Source of the DNA: Myxococcota bacterium
Lineage (GTDB): Bacteria; Myxococcota; B64-G9
DNA length: 64,000 bases
Direction: 5' to 3'
Assembly: GCA_022710975.1 (NCBI GenBank)
Contig: JAKLGA010000001.1
Location: 1 to 64,000, forward strand
The notes beneath the pieces were generated by a model, which made no database searches, had not been told where the DNA came from, and saw only the letters and a program-made list of their open reading frames with translations. The first letter of the stretch is position 1, and each line of letters opens with the position of its first letter. Shown here piece by piece: positions 43,480 through 51,710 of this stretch. The position numbers and the translations under genes were made by a program.

Positions 43480-43508
43480 TTTGTACTGCCCGGAAACGCC
43501 CCTGTCAA
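43480..43508 (-). promoter_or_regulatory. Sigma-70 promoter of the porGDAB-diaphorase operon
   Basis: On the reverse strand TTGACA (43508-43503), 17 bp, TACAAA (43485-43480). The expected transcript begins near 43473, about 45 nt before porG. It is back-to-back with the mglB promoter. Confidence 0.7.
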
Positions 43509-43581
43509 CCAAAATCCCCGGCCGGCGCGGAGGCAGCGAACACCTTTTCGGCGCAGGGGAAGTCGGGCGCGGACAAATGGC

Positions 43582-43611
43582 TTGACACCCCTGAAACCGG
43601 GGTACTATAGT
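43582..43611 (+). promoter_or_regulatory. Sigma-70 promoter of mglBA, with palindrome in the spacer
   Basis: TTGACA (43582-43587), 18 bp, TATAGT (43606-43611), the best -10 in the window. The spacer contains the inverted repeat ACCCC-N7-GGGGT (43587-43603), a possible operator. A leader of about 105 nt precedes mglB. Confidence 0.75.
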
Positions 43612-43721
43612 GCGCTCGCCGTCGGCGTCGGCTCGCCTCCAAGCGGCGCAGTTCGAGCCGTGCACCGCCTGGAGTTGCACCTGGTCGGGCTTCGCCGGCA
43701 GGGTGGATTCGGGAGGGTCGG

Positions 43722-44204
43722 ATGGTCAGTCCCCAGATGGTGATGTACGAGGAGGAGTTCAACCAGATCAGCGCGATCTGTGATCGCCTGTGCCGTGAAG
43801 CGAACTCCAAGGTGGTCTTCCTGGTCGACAAGAACGGCCAGCTGATCGCCAGCGCCGGCGAGACCGAGAACCTGGACACCACCTCGCTCGCCTCGCTGAC
43901 CGCAGGCAACATCGCGGCCACCGGCGGCCTGGCCAAGCTGATCGGCGAGCGGGAGTTCTCGATCCTGTTCCACGAGGGCGAGAAGGACAACCTCCACATC
44001 TCCATCGTGGCGGGCCGGGTCATCCTGGTGGTGATCTTCGACGCGCGTTCCTCCCTGGGCCTGGTGCGCCTGCGGGTGAAGAAGTCCACCCTGGAGTTGA
44101 CAGGGATCTTCGAGAGGCTCCTTAAGAAGATCGAGGATCCGGCCGCGGGCTCCCCGTTCGCCGAAATCACGGACGAGGACATCGACAACCTGTTCAGCGA
44201 TTGA
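43722..44204 (+). CDS. mglB: MglB, roadblock/LC7-domain GTPase-activating protein of MglA
   Basis: This encodes 160 residues (159 in M. xanthus) with GGGAGG upstream. The roadblock fold has [38 protein letters not shown] and [19 protein letters not shown]. The C-terminal tail [18 protein letters not shown] is nearly that of the M. xanthus protein. MglB dimers stimulate GTP hydrolysis by MglA and set the rear pole in gliding cells. The gene overlaps nothing but sits 20 bp before mglA. Confidence 0.96.
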   Translation: MVSPQMVMYEEEFNQISAICDRLCREANSKVVFLVDKNGQLIASAGETENLDTTSLASLTAGNIAATGGLAKLIGEREFSILFHEGEKDNLHISIVAGRVILVVIFDARSSLGLVRLRVKKSTLELTGIFERLLKKIEDPAAGSPFAEITDEDIDNLFSD

Positions 44205-44224
44205 GCGCAGCCGAGGTCGCCGAC

Positions 44225-44812
44225 ATGTCCTTCATCAACTACTCCTCGCGCGAGATCAACTGCAAGATCGTCTACTACGGGCCCGGCCTGTGCGGGAAGA
44301 CGACCAACTTGCAGTACATCTATGCCAAGACCAACCCCGAGGCGAAGGGCAAGATGATCTCCCTCGCCACCGAGACCGAGCGCACGCTGTTCTTCGACTT
44401 CCTGCCGCTCAGCCTCGGCGAGATCCGGGGCTTCAAGACTCGCTTCCACCTGTACACCGTGCCCGGCCAGGTGTTCTACGACGCCAGCCGGAAGCTCATC
44501 CTGAAGGGCGTGGACGGCGTGGTGTTCGTGGCCGACTCCCAGATCGAGCGCATGGAAGCCAACCTCGAGAGCATGGAGAACCTCAAGGTCAACCTGCAGG
44601 AGCAGGGCTACGACCTGAAGCAGATCCCATACGTGGTCCAGTACAACAAGCGCGACCTGCCGAACGCGGCCACCGTCGAGGAGCTGTCCCGCCTGCTCAA
44701 CGCGGAGCGGGTGCCCGAGTTCCAGTCCATCGCCGCCACCGGCTGGGGCGTGTTCGACACCCTCAAGGCCATCGCCAAGCTCGTGCTGCAGGAGCTCAAG
44801 AAGGGCCGCTGA
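44225..44812 (+). CDS. mglA: MglA, Ras-like polarity GTPase
   Basis: This encodes 195 residues, exactly the length of M. xanthus MglA, from the ATG at 44225. The P-loop is [10 protein letters not shown] (G19 to N28), keeping the unusual Gly at the Ras position 12 equivalent. The switch region is in [18 protein letters not shown] (D-x-x-G replaced by TVPG, as in MglA). The base-specificity motif is YNKRDLPN (N141-K142-x-D144). In myxobacteria, MglA-GTP defines the leading pole and recruits the Agl/Glt gliding machinery. Such a machinery is encoded right downstream here. Confidence 0.97.
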   Translation: MSFINYSSREINCKIVYYGPGLCGKTTNLQYIYAKTNPEAKGKMISLATETERTLFFDFLPLSLGEIRGFKTRFHLYTVPGQVFYDASRKLILKGVDGVVFVADSQIERMEANLESMENLKVNLQEQGYDLKQIPYVVQYNKRDLPNAATVEELSRLLNAERVPEFQSIAATGWGVFDTLKAIAKLVLQELKKGR

Positions 44813-44839
44813 GCCGTATCCGCTGCTGTGTCTTCCCGG

Positions 44840-44863
44840 GCCTCCCCACCAGGGAGGCTTTTC
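44840..44863 (+). terminator. Intrinsic terminator of mglBA
   Basis: GCCTCCC (44840-44846) and GGGAGGC (44852-44858) form a perfect 7-bp stem with a 5-nt loop, then TTTTC. It is immediately followed by a GTATCTG/GTGTCTG heptad array. Confidence 0.88.
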
Positions 44864-44864
44864 T

Positions 44865-44899
44865 GTATCTGGTGTCTGGTATCGTGTGTCGGGTTGGAT
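44865..44899 (+). repeat. Degenerate heptanucleotide array after the mglBA terminator
   Basis: Five heptads in sense orientation: GTATCTG, GTGTCTG, GTATCGT, GTGTCGG, GTTGGAT. It begins one or two bases after the terminator T-run, the same arrangement as at 37207-37281. Confidence 0.7.
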
Positions 44900-45009
44900 A
44901 GGACGATGCAGGCAGATGTCCGGAGGGTGTGACACTCATCATTGTAGATTTCCGGGGGGCGTTGGTAGAGAATCCCACGAGTTCCGGGCGGCCCGCGCCC
45001 GGGTTTGAG

Positions 45010-45038
45010 TTGACAGTCCGGCCGGGCCGGGCTAGAGC
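45010..45038 (+). promoter_or_regulatory. Sigma-70 promoter of the Agl/Glt-like locus
   Basis: TTGACA (45010-45015), 17 bp, TAGAGC (45033-45038). Predicted start of transcription is near 45045, inside the palindromes at 45041-45061. Confidence 0.65.
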
Positions 45039-45040
45039 TT

Positions 45041-45061
45041 TTGCCGGCAATGTCCGGACAT
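45041..45061. promoter_or_regulatory. Two abutting perfect palindromes at the predicted transcription start
   Basis: TTGCCGGCAA (45041-45050) is followed directly by TGTCCGGACA (45051-45060), extendable to the 12-bp ATGTCCGGACAT at 45050-45061. Their placement just 3' of the -10 makes them candidate operator half-sites for a dimeric repressor. Confidence 0.5.
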
Positions 45062-45125
45062 GCGGCGCGAACGGCGGGGCCTCGATGGGACCTGTCGGTC
45101 ACCGGAGCGCCGGCCTGGAGGGCCC

Positions 45126-45950
45126 ATGGCCAAGGTGTCTGTGCTGATGCGCTGGGCGAGCCTGTGCGCGCTGGGGTGCGTGGCCCTCGGGGCTGGCCTC
45201 GCGTGGGGCCAGGAGGAGGGGGCGGGCGCGGAACCCGCCGCCGGGGGAGAGACCGCGGCCGATCCGGCCGCCGGGACGCCCGCCCCGGCCCCCGCCCCGG
45301 GGGAGCCGGCCGCGGCCGTGCCCGCGCCCGACGACGGTCCGGCCGCCGCGGCCCCGGGCACGGCCGACGACGCCTACGAGCTGAAGCTGCGCGGGCTCGA
45401 GGAGCGGGTCAACGAGCTCAAGGAGAAGATCTTCCGCACCAAGGCACGCATCATGCAACTCCAGGAGACGGTGGTGAACAAGTCCATCGGAGCGGGCACG
45501 CGCGCCGTGCTGGTGCACGTGAACGAGATGGGCGGCGCCTTCAAGCTGGCCTCGGTGCAGTACGCCCTCGACACCCAGCCGGTGTTCAAGAAGGTGGACG
45601 TGGAGGGCGATCTGGACGGGCTCAAGGAGAAGGAGATCTTCAACTCCAACCTGGTCCCGGGCAACCACAACATCGCCGTGCAGATGGTCTTCCAGGGCCA
45701 GGGCTTCGGCTTCTTCTCCTACGTCAAGGGCTACAAGTTCAAGGTGACCTCCAGCTACACCTTCTCCGCGGAGGAGGGCAAGATCATCACCGTGCGCATC
45801 GTGGCCTTCGAGCGCGGCGGGATCACCACCAAGCTCGAGGAGCGGCCCGCGGTGCGCTACGACATCGAGATCGAGAAGCTGACCCCCGAGCGGGCCAAGA
45901 CGCTGCAGGAGAAGACCGAGGAGACCGCCGGAGGTGAGGACAAGGAGTGA
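45126..45950 (+). CDS. Secreted coiled-coil/beta protein at the head of the Agl/Glt-like operon
   Basis: This encodes 274 residues from the ATG at 45126 with GGAGGG upstream. The signal peptide (ASLCALGCVALGAGLAWG) is followed by a long Ala/Pro/Glu-rich linker (about 30-80). This composition explains why relatives are sometimes mis-named dihydrolipoamide acetyltransferase. A short coiled coil (LRGLEERVNELKEKIFRTKA) and a beta domain (about 125-255, VPGNHNIAVQMVFQGQGFG) come next. The C-terminal beta part looks like a PEGA-like or carbohydrate-binding fold, tentatively. The stop overlaps the next start (GTGA). Periplasmic, function unknown. Confidence 0.75.
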   Translation: MAKVSVLMRWASLCALGCVALGAGLAWGQEEGAGAEPAAGGETAADPAAGTPAPAPAPGEPAAAVPAPDDGPAAAAPGTADDAYELKLRGLEERVNELKEKIFRTKARIMQLQETVVNKSIGAGTRAVLVHVNEMGGAFKLASVQYALDTQPVFKKVDVEGDLDGLKEKEIFNSNLVPGNHNIAVQMVFQGQGFGFFSYVKGYKFKVTSSYTFSAEEGKIITVRIVAFERGGITTKLEERPAVRYDIEIEKLTPERAKTLQEKTEETAGGEDKE

Positions 45951-48331
45951 GCCCGCGCACCCGCGACCTCCCCGCGCTCGCGCCCGCCACGCTGGTGTGC
46001 GCGGCACTCGTCTGCCTGCTGGCGCCCGCCCTCGCGGCGGCCGCCGATCTGGATGAGGCGCTGGAGCGCGCCGAGCGGCAGATCTCGCTGCTCGAGGGCA
46101 AGGCGGCCCTGGTCGGCCACGAGCTGCAGCGCGGGACGAGCCGGCGCACGAGCGTCGAGGTGTTCGAGTCGCGGCTGAACGACGGCCAGGCGCTGATGCT
46201 GCTGAAGGACCACGTGCAGGCCTCGCTGATCTTCCTGGAGCTGGTGGACAACCCGGACAACGTCGACCAGCCCGGCTGGGCCGATGCCCTGTACAACCTG
46301 GGCGAGGCGCTGTTCTTCAACAAGAACTTCCTCGACGCGCGCACCTACTTCAGGCGGGTGCTCGAGGAGTCGAGCGGCAAGAGCTACCGGCGCCTGGCGC
46401 TGGTGCGCCTGATGCAGATCGCGCTGCGCACCATGGACTTCGAGAGCCTGGACGGGTACCGCGAGCGCCTGCGGCGGGAGGCCGAGGGGATCTCGCCCGA
46501 GGGCGAGTACCTGTGGGGCCGCACGCTGATGGCGCGCGGACGGCTGGACGAGGCCATGCAGGCCTTCGCCGCCGTGGCCTTGGGCCAGCCCTTCCACATG
46601 CAGGCGCTCTACCTGACCGGGGTGTGCCTCATCCGCCAGGGCAAGCAGGCAGAGGCCCTCGAGATCTACAAGCGGCTGGTGCAGATCGCGCCGCGCGACG
46701 TCACCCAGCGCGAGTTGGTCGAGCTCAGCCACCTGGCGCGCGGCCGGCTGCTGCACGACCTCGGGCGGCCCATCGAGGCGCTGGACGCCTACCAGGCCAT
46801 CGAGCACACCTCGATCTACTTCGACGACGCGCTGCTGGAGACCTGCTGGACCTTCGTGCAGCTCGCCGAGCAGGCCAAGAAGCCCAGGCAGCGCAACCGC
46901 TGGCTCCTGGAGGCCTACCGCACGGTGGAGCTGCTCGAGCTGTCCACCCAGGACGCCGCGCTGCTGCCGCGGGCCAACCTCATGAAGGCCCACCTGCAGG
47001 AGAAGATGGGCAAGTTCGAGGAGGCCTCGGAGATCTTCGAGAAGATCTCGACCACCTACGCCGAGGTGAAGAAGGCCCTGGACGCCCAGGTCGCCAGCCA
47101 CGAGGACCCGGTGCGCTACTTCAACGAGGTGGCCGGCAAGAACCTGGAGTCCTTCGACCTCTCGAGCTACCTGCCGCCGCTGGCGGTGCGCTGGATGAGC
47201 CGCAACGACGAGATGGCCGCCGCGCTGGGCGTGATGCGCGATCTCGACGTCGGCCGCCGCTACGTGCAGGAGTCCCGCGCGCTGCTGAAGTCCCTGGACG
47301 AGCTGCTGGCCAACCAGGCGGATCGGGTCAACCTGTTCACCGTCCTGCGCGAGGGCGCCAAGCGCCTGGTCGAGGTGGAGAACGCCCGCACGCTGCTGGA
47401 GCGGAACCTGTCCCAGGTGGAGCAGGAGATCATCGAGGCCCACGTGTCCGTGGAGGAGCGCCAGGCGCTGAGGGAGGCGCGCGAGGCGCGCGAGGCCCTG
47501 GAGTCCAAGCTGGACGGCCTGCCCACCACGCGCAAGGCCATGGAGAGCCGCGAGGCCCGCATCCGCGCCCGGATCGAGGAGCTGGAGGTGGCGGTCTTCC
47601 AGTCGGGCATCCACCTCAAGGGCATGAAGGCCCAGCTCTCGGCCATGGAGGAGTGGCTCCGGCAGAACGAGCGGGAGTTCCGCGGGCGCGAGGAGGCGGT
47701 GCGCGACTTCCGCGAGGAGATCCGCCGCGGCTGGGCCATGGCCAACCAGCTCCAGGGCGAGCTGGACGGCCTGGCCGCCCAGCTCCAGGGCGAGCTGGTG
47801 CGCGCGGGCCTGGACGCCGGGGCGCTGTCCCAGGAGGAGGCGCTGCGCAAGCAGTTCGACGAGACCTGCGCGCGCGAGCGCCGGCTGGCCGAGCAGATCC
47901 ACGGGCGGCTGGGCAAGGAGGGCGCGGCCCAGATCGAGCGGGTGCAGGCCATCCGCCTGCGCGCGGAGAAGCTGCGCCGGGACGGCATCCAGCTGCGCCG
48001 CGACCTGGACGGGCGGGTGGGGGTCGAGGCCGAACGCCTGCGCGCCCAGGCCGACCGGGAGCGCAAGAACCTCGACACCTTCGCCGCCGCCCTGGACCGG
48101 CTGGAGGCCGAGTCCCAGGGGCTGGCCGGCGAGGTGGCCTTCCGCGCCCTGGAAGAGGTGCGCCACAAGTTCTACCAGATCGTGCTCGAGGCCGACGTGG
48201 GCGTGCTGGACGTGGCCTGGGGCCGCAAGCAGCGCGTGACCGACGACATCGCCGAGCTGAACAAGAAGCAGTCCGCGGAGCGCAAGCGGCTGTACGACGA
48301 GTTCAAGGGCGTCCTGGGCGAGGTGGACTGA
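45947..48331 (+). CDS. Periplasmic TPR and coiled-coil protein (Glt-associated)
   Basis: This encodes 794 residues from a GTG overlapping the previous stop. A signal peptide (about 1-33) is followed by tetratricopeptide-type helices (about 75-390; e.g. ALYNLGEALFFNKNFLDARTYF, MQALYLTGVCLIRQGKQAEALE). Long heptad coiled coil fills about 440-790 (ERQALREAREAREALESKL, KQRVTDDIAELNKKQSAER). It resembles periplasmic TPR components of the myxobacterial Glt system in layout, but I cannot match it to one named protein. It is likely a stalk or scaffold spanning the periplasm. Confidence 0.8.
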   Translation: MSPRTRDLPALAPATLVCAALVCLLAPALAAAADLDEALERAERQISLLEGKAALVGHELQRGTSRRTSVEVFESRLNDGQALMLLKDHVQASLIFLELVDNPDNVDQPGWADALYNLGEALFFNKNFLDARTYFRRVLEESSGKSYRRLALVRLMQIALRTMDFESLDGYRERLRREAEGISPEGEYLWGRTLMARGRLDEAMQAFAAVALGQPFHMQALYLTGVCLIRQGKQAEALEIYKRLVQIAPRDVTQRELVELSHLARGRLLHDLGRPIEALDAYQAIEHTSIYFDDALLETCWTFVQLAEQAKKPRQRNRWLLEAYRTVELLELSTQDAALLPRANLMKAHLQEKMGKFEEASEIFEKISTTYAEVKKALDAQVASHEDPVRYFNEVAGKNLESFDLSSYLPPLAVRWMSRNDEMAAALGVMRDLDVGRRYVQESRALLKSLDELLANQADRVNLFTVLREGAKRLVEVENARTLLERNLSQVEQEIIEAHVSVEERQALREAREAREALESKLDGLPTTRKAMESREARIRARIEELEVAVFQSGIHLKGMKAQLSAMEEWLRQNEREFRGREEAVRDFREEIRRGWAMANQLQGELDGLAAQLQGELVRAGLDAGALSQEEALRKQFDETCARERRLAEQIHGRLGKEGAAQIERVQAIRLRAEKLRRDGIQLRRDLDGRVGVEAERLRAQADRERKNLDTFAAALDRLEAESQGLAGEVAFRALEEVRHKFYQIVLEADVGVLDVAWGRKQRVTDDIAELNKKQSAERKRLYDEFKGVLGEVD

Positions 48332-48334
48332 ACC

Positions 48335-51300
48335 GTGCGCACCCTCGGGCTCCACCTGCTGTTCGGCTGTTCGCTCGCCTGCCTGGGCGCGTGGCTGCCG
48401 CTCGTCGCCGGGGCGGAGGAGCCTGCTCCGGCCGCCGCGACGGAGCCGGCCGCTGCCCCGGCTGCGCCCGAGGCTGCCGCGCCCGGCGCGCCGACGGGCG
48501 ACGAGGAGCGCGAGCTGCAGGAGATGCTGTCCATCGTCGAGGACTTCAACGAGCAGTCCACGGCCTTCAAGAAGGAGATCCAGCTCATCATCGAGCGGAA
48601 GTACGACGAGCAGCGCGAGGCGGCCGTGTCCACCTACACCCGCGTGATCGTCGAGCTCGAGGGCCAGGAGATCGTGCGCCGGGACGAGGCCATCGAGGTG
48701 TTCGAGCGCTTCCTGGCCAAGTACCCGGTCGATCCTTCCTACACCCCGGGCGCGCTGTGGCGCCTGGCGGAGCTGCACTACGAGCGCAGCGCGCGCGAGC
48801 TGGCCCTGGCCGAGACCGAGTTCGAGAAGCAGTTCCAGGCCTTCACCCGCGGCGAGCTGAAGAAGGAGCCGCTGCCGCCCACGCCGCACTTCGAGCGCAC
48901 CGTGGCGCTGCTGCAGCAGCTGCTGCGCGACTTCCCGACCTACAAGCTCAACGACGGCGCCCAGTACCTGCTGGCCTACTGCCTGCAGGAGCAGGGCGAG
49001 GCCGAGGAGTCCGAGAAGGCCTGGCTGTCCTTCGCCGCGCGCTACCCCCAGAGCAAGCTGCTGCCCGAGGTGTACACCCGCCTGGGCGAGCTGTACTTCG
49101 ACGATCCGGACAAGCAGGAGCTGGCCATCGAGGCCTACCGCAAGGTGCTGGCCTACCCGCAGAGCCGCATGTTCGACAAGGCCCTCTACAAGCTGGCCTG
49201 GGCCTACTACAAGGTCGACCGCTTCCAGGAGGCGGTGGAGCGCTTCGACGAGCTGATCGCCTGGGCCGATCAGGAGGTCGAGGAGGAGACGCTCAGCCGC
49301 AAGGAGCTGCGCAAGGAGGCCATGCTGTACCTGGCCATCTCCTTCGCCGACGACGAGTGGCCGGGGGCGGGCGTGGAGAACGCCAAGGCCTTCTTCGCCT
49401 CCCGGGGCGGGCGCAAGTACGACGGGGAGTTCTTCCGCCAGCTGGCCGAGGTGTACTTCGTCGACGCCCGCTACGATCTCAACGTGAAGGCGGTGCGCGA
49501 GGCCATCGAGCGCTACCCGCTGCACGCCGACAACCCCAAGCTGATGGCCGCGATGATCGACAGCTACGGCCGGCTGCACCTGCAGGACGAGGCCACCGCC
49601 GCCCAGGAGGAGATGGTCAAGCGCTTCGGCCCGGGCTCGGCCTGGTGGCAGGCCAACCAGGACAAGCCCGAGGTGATCGGCGAGGCCGACCAGCTCGCCC
49701 AGGACGCGCTGTACCGCGCGGCCGTCTTCCACCACCTGCAGGCCCAGAAGCTGTCCGCCGAGGAGCAGCCGGAGGAGAAGCGCCGGCAGTACGCCATGGC
49801 GGCCGACGGCTACCGCGGCTTCCTGGAGCGCTTCCCGCAGGCCCGCGACGTGTACGAGCTGACCTACTACCTGGCCGACTGCTACTACTACTCGCTCCAG
49901 TTCGGCCCGGCCGCCGAGGCCTACGCGCGGGTGCGGGACTCCAGCGCGGGCACCAAGTTCCTGGCCGAGTCCGCCAACGCGGTGGTGCTCTCCTACCTGA
50001 ACCTGATCAAGGCCGAGGAGGAGGCGGGCCGCCTCGCGCCGCTCACCATCTACACCAGCGCCAACCGCCCCAAGGAGCTGGCGGTCACGCCCCGCGACAT
50101 CCCGGAGCTCCGCGGCAAGCTGGTCGAGGCCTGCGACACCTACGTGGCCCGCCTGCCTGCGGACGAGCAGGTGGACGATCTGGCCTTCCGCGCGGCCAAC
50201 GTGTTCTACGCCTTCGACCACCTGGACGAGGCCCGCGAGCGGTTGGCGCGCATCGTGGCCAGCACCAGGAAGGACGCCCTGGCCACCTCGTCGATCAACC
50301 TGATCATCGAGAGCTACCTGTTCACCCAGGACTGGCCGCAGGTCGAGACCTGGAGCCGCAAGCTGGCCTCGCTCACCCGCGACCCGCAGATGAAGAAGAG
50401 CCTGAAGGCCTACGAGCTCGGCGCCCGGTTCAAGAAGGCGGCCGGGTTCATGCAGGAGGGCACGAAGCTGCTGGAGGGCGACAAGCCCGAGGAGGCCAAC
50501 AAGCAGCTCGAGGCCGCGGCCCAGGAGTTCGTGCGGCTGGTGGACGACGACCCCCGGGGCGAGGTGTCCGACAAGGCGCTGAACAACGCGGCGCTGTGCT
50601 ACACCCGGGCCAGCCGGCCCATGGCCGCGGGCGAGATCTACGAGCGCATCGTGCGCGAGTACCCCAGGAGCGACTTCGCCGACAAGGCCCTGTTCCTCAT
50701 GGCCACCAGCGCCGAGGCCAGCTACCAGTACGATCGGGCCATCGACAACTTCCTCAAGCTGGTGGACGCCTACCCCGACTCGGAGCACCGGGCGGACGCG
50801 CTGTACAACGCCGCCGTGGCCCTGGAGGGCGACCAGCAGTACCGCCGCGCGGCCCAGGCCTACGAGCGTTACGCCAAGCTGTTCAAGGACCGGCCGGACG
50901 CCTCAGAGAACTTCTTCCGCGGGGGGCAGATGCTCGAGCGGCAGAAGGACTGGCGCGAGGTGATCGCCATCTACCAGCGCTACATGCAGGCCTACCGGAA
51001 CGACGCGGCCTCCGGCGAGCGGCTGGTGGAAGCCCAGATGAAGATCGCCGAGGCCCAGGAGGCCCTGGGCGATCACCGCAAGGCGCTGCAGACCTACGCC
51101 GCGGTGATTAAGATGTTCCTGTCGGCCAAGCTGCCCGGCGGCGGCCGGGCGGCCGAGGCCGCGGCCAAGGCCCACTTCCTCACGGTGGAGGAGGCGCTCA
51201 AGGGCTTCGAGAAGATCACCTTCGCCGTGGCGCCCCGCTTGCTGGAGAAGACGCTGAAGAACAAGGCCGAGACGCTGAAGAAGCTGGAGGACCGCTACAA

Positions 51301-51694
51301 GGCGACCTTCAACTTCAAGCGCGTGCAGTGGACGCTGGCGGCCTACTTCCGCCTGGGCTACCTGTACGAGAACTTCGCCGACGTGCTGGTCAACTCCCCG
51401 TGCCCGGCCGGGCTCAACGAGGAGGAGTGCGATCTCTACAAGGGCAAGCTCGAGGACCTGGCCGAGCAGCCCATCAAGAAGGCCGTCACGGCCTACGTGG
51501 AGACCATGGCCAAGGCCAAGGAGTTCAAGGTGGCCAACGCCTGGACGCAGATGGCGCTCGAGAGCCTGAACCGCTTCGAGCCGCTGCAGTACCCGCTGCA
51601 GAAGCGGCCCGAGGCGGATCTGGTCATGGATCGGCATGGCGCCGAACCGCTGATCCAGGTGGTGGACAGCGGCGTCAAACCCGAGGGCAAGTAG
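48335..51694 (+). CDS. Large periplasmic TPR protein (AgmU/GltD-like)
   Basis: This encodes 1119 residues, close to the 1218 of M. xanthus AgmU/GltD. The GTG start follows the previous stop by 3 bp. A signal peptide (LLFGCSLACLGAWLPLVAGA) is followed by a long array of TPR-like helical pairs through nearly the whole chain (e.g. DGAQYLLAYCLQEQGEAEESE, LYKLAWAYYKVDRFQEAVERF, ALYNAAVALEGDQQYRRAAQAY). AgmU in M. xanthus travels with the gliding complex and spans periplasm to outer membrane. Assignment here rests on size, TPR content, and the neighbouring AglT- and AglRQS-like genes. Confidence 0.8.
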   Translation: MRTLGLHLLFGCSLACLGAWLPLVAGAEEPAPAAATEPAAAPAAPEAAAPGAPTGDEERELQEMLSIVEDFNEQSTAFKKEIQLIIERKYDEQREAAVSTYTRVIVELEGQEIVRRDEAIEVFERFLAKYPVDPSYTPGALWRLAELHYERSARELALAETEFEKQFQAFTRGELKKEPLPPTPHFERTVALLQQLLRDFPTYKLNDGAQYLLAYCLQEQGEAEESEKAWLSFAARYPQSKLLPEVYTRLGELYFDDPDKQELAIEAYRKVLAYPQSRMFDKALYKLAWAYYKVDRFQEAVERFDELIAWADQEVEEETLSRKELRKEAMLYLAISFADDEWPGAGVENAKAFFASRGGRKYDGEFFRQLAEVYFVDARYDLNVKAVREAIERYPLHADNPKLMAAMIDSYGRLHLQDEATAAQEEMVKRFGPGSAWWQANQDKPEVIGEADQLAQDALYRAAVFHHLQAQKLSAEEQPEEKRRQYAMAADGYRGFLERFPQARDVYELTYYLADCYYYSLQFGPAAEAYARVRDSSAGTKFLAESANAVVLSYLNLIKAEEEAGRLAPLTIYTSANRPKELAVTPRDIPELRGKLVEACDTYVARLPADEQVDDLAFRAANVFYAFDHLDEARERLARIVASTRKDALATSSINLIIESYLFTQDWPQVETWSRKLASLTRDPQMKKSLKAYELGARFKKAAGFMQEGTKLLEGDKPEEANKQLEAAAQEFVRLVDDDPRGEVSDKALNNAALCYTRASRPMAAGEIYERIVREYPRSDFADKALFLMATSAEASYQYDRAIDNFLKLVDAYPDSEHRADALYNAAVALEGDQQYRRAAQAYERYAKLFKDRPDASENFFRGGQMLERQKDWREVIAIYQRYMQAYRNDAASGERLVEAQMKIAEAQEALGDHRKALQTYAAVIKMFLSAKLPGGGRAAEAAAKAHFLTVEEALKGFEKITFAVAPRLLEKTLKNKAETLKKLEDRYKATFNFKRVQWTLAAYFRLGYLYENFADVLVNSPCPAGLNEEECDLYKGKLEDLAEQPIKKAVTAYVETMAKAKEFKVANAWTQMALESLNRFEPLQYPLQKRPEADLVMDRHGAEPLIQVVDSGVKPEGK

Positions 51695-51710
51695 CCAGAG
51701 GAGCTCGAGG

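Larger units (their letters stand above)
44813..45125. other. 313-bp intergenic region between mglA and the Agl/Glt-like locus
   Basis: It holds an intrinsic terminator, a heptanucleotide array, about 110 bp without a recognised feature (44900-45009), then a promoter and two perfect palindromes. No small open reading frame with a ribosome-binding site was seen. Confidence 0.7.

Noticed and set aside
45126-45950. Dihydrolipoamide acetyltransferase
   Set aside because: Only the Ala/Pro linker composition is similar. There is a signal peptide but no lipoyl or catalytic domain.
45857-50788. 1643-codon open frame on the minus strand
   Set aside because: Shadow of the TPR/coiled-coil genes on the plus strand. 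Codon positions fit the plus-strand frames, and no start signal or domain is present.
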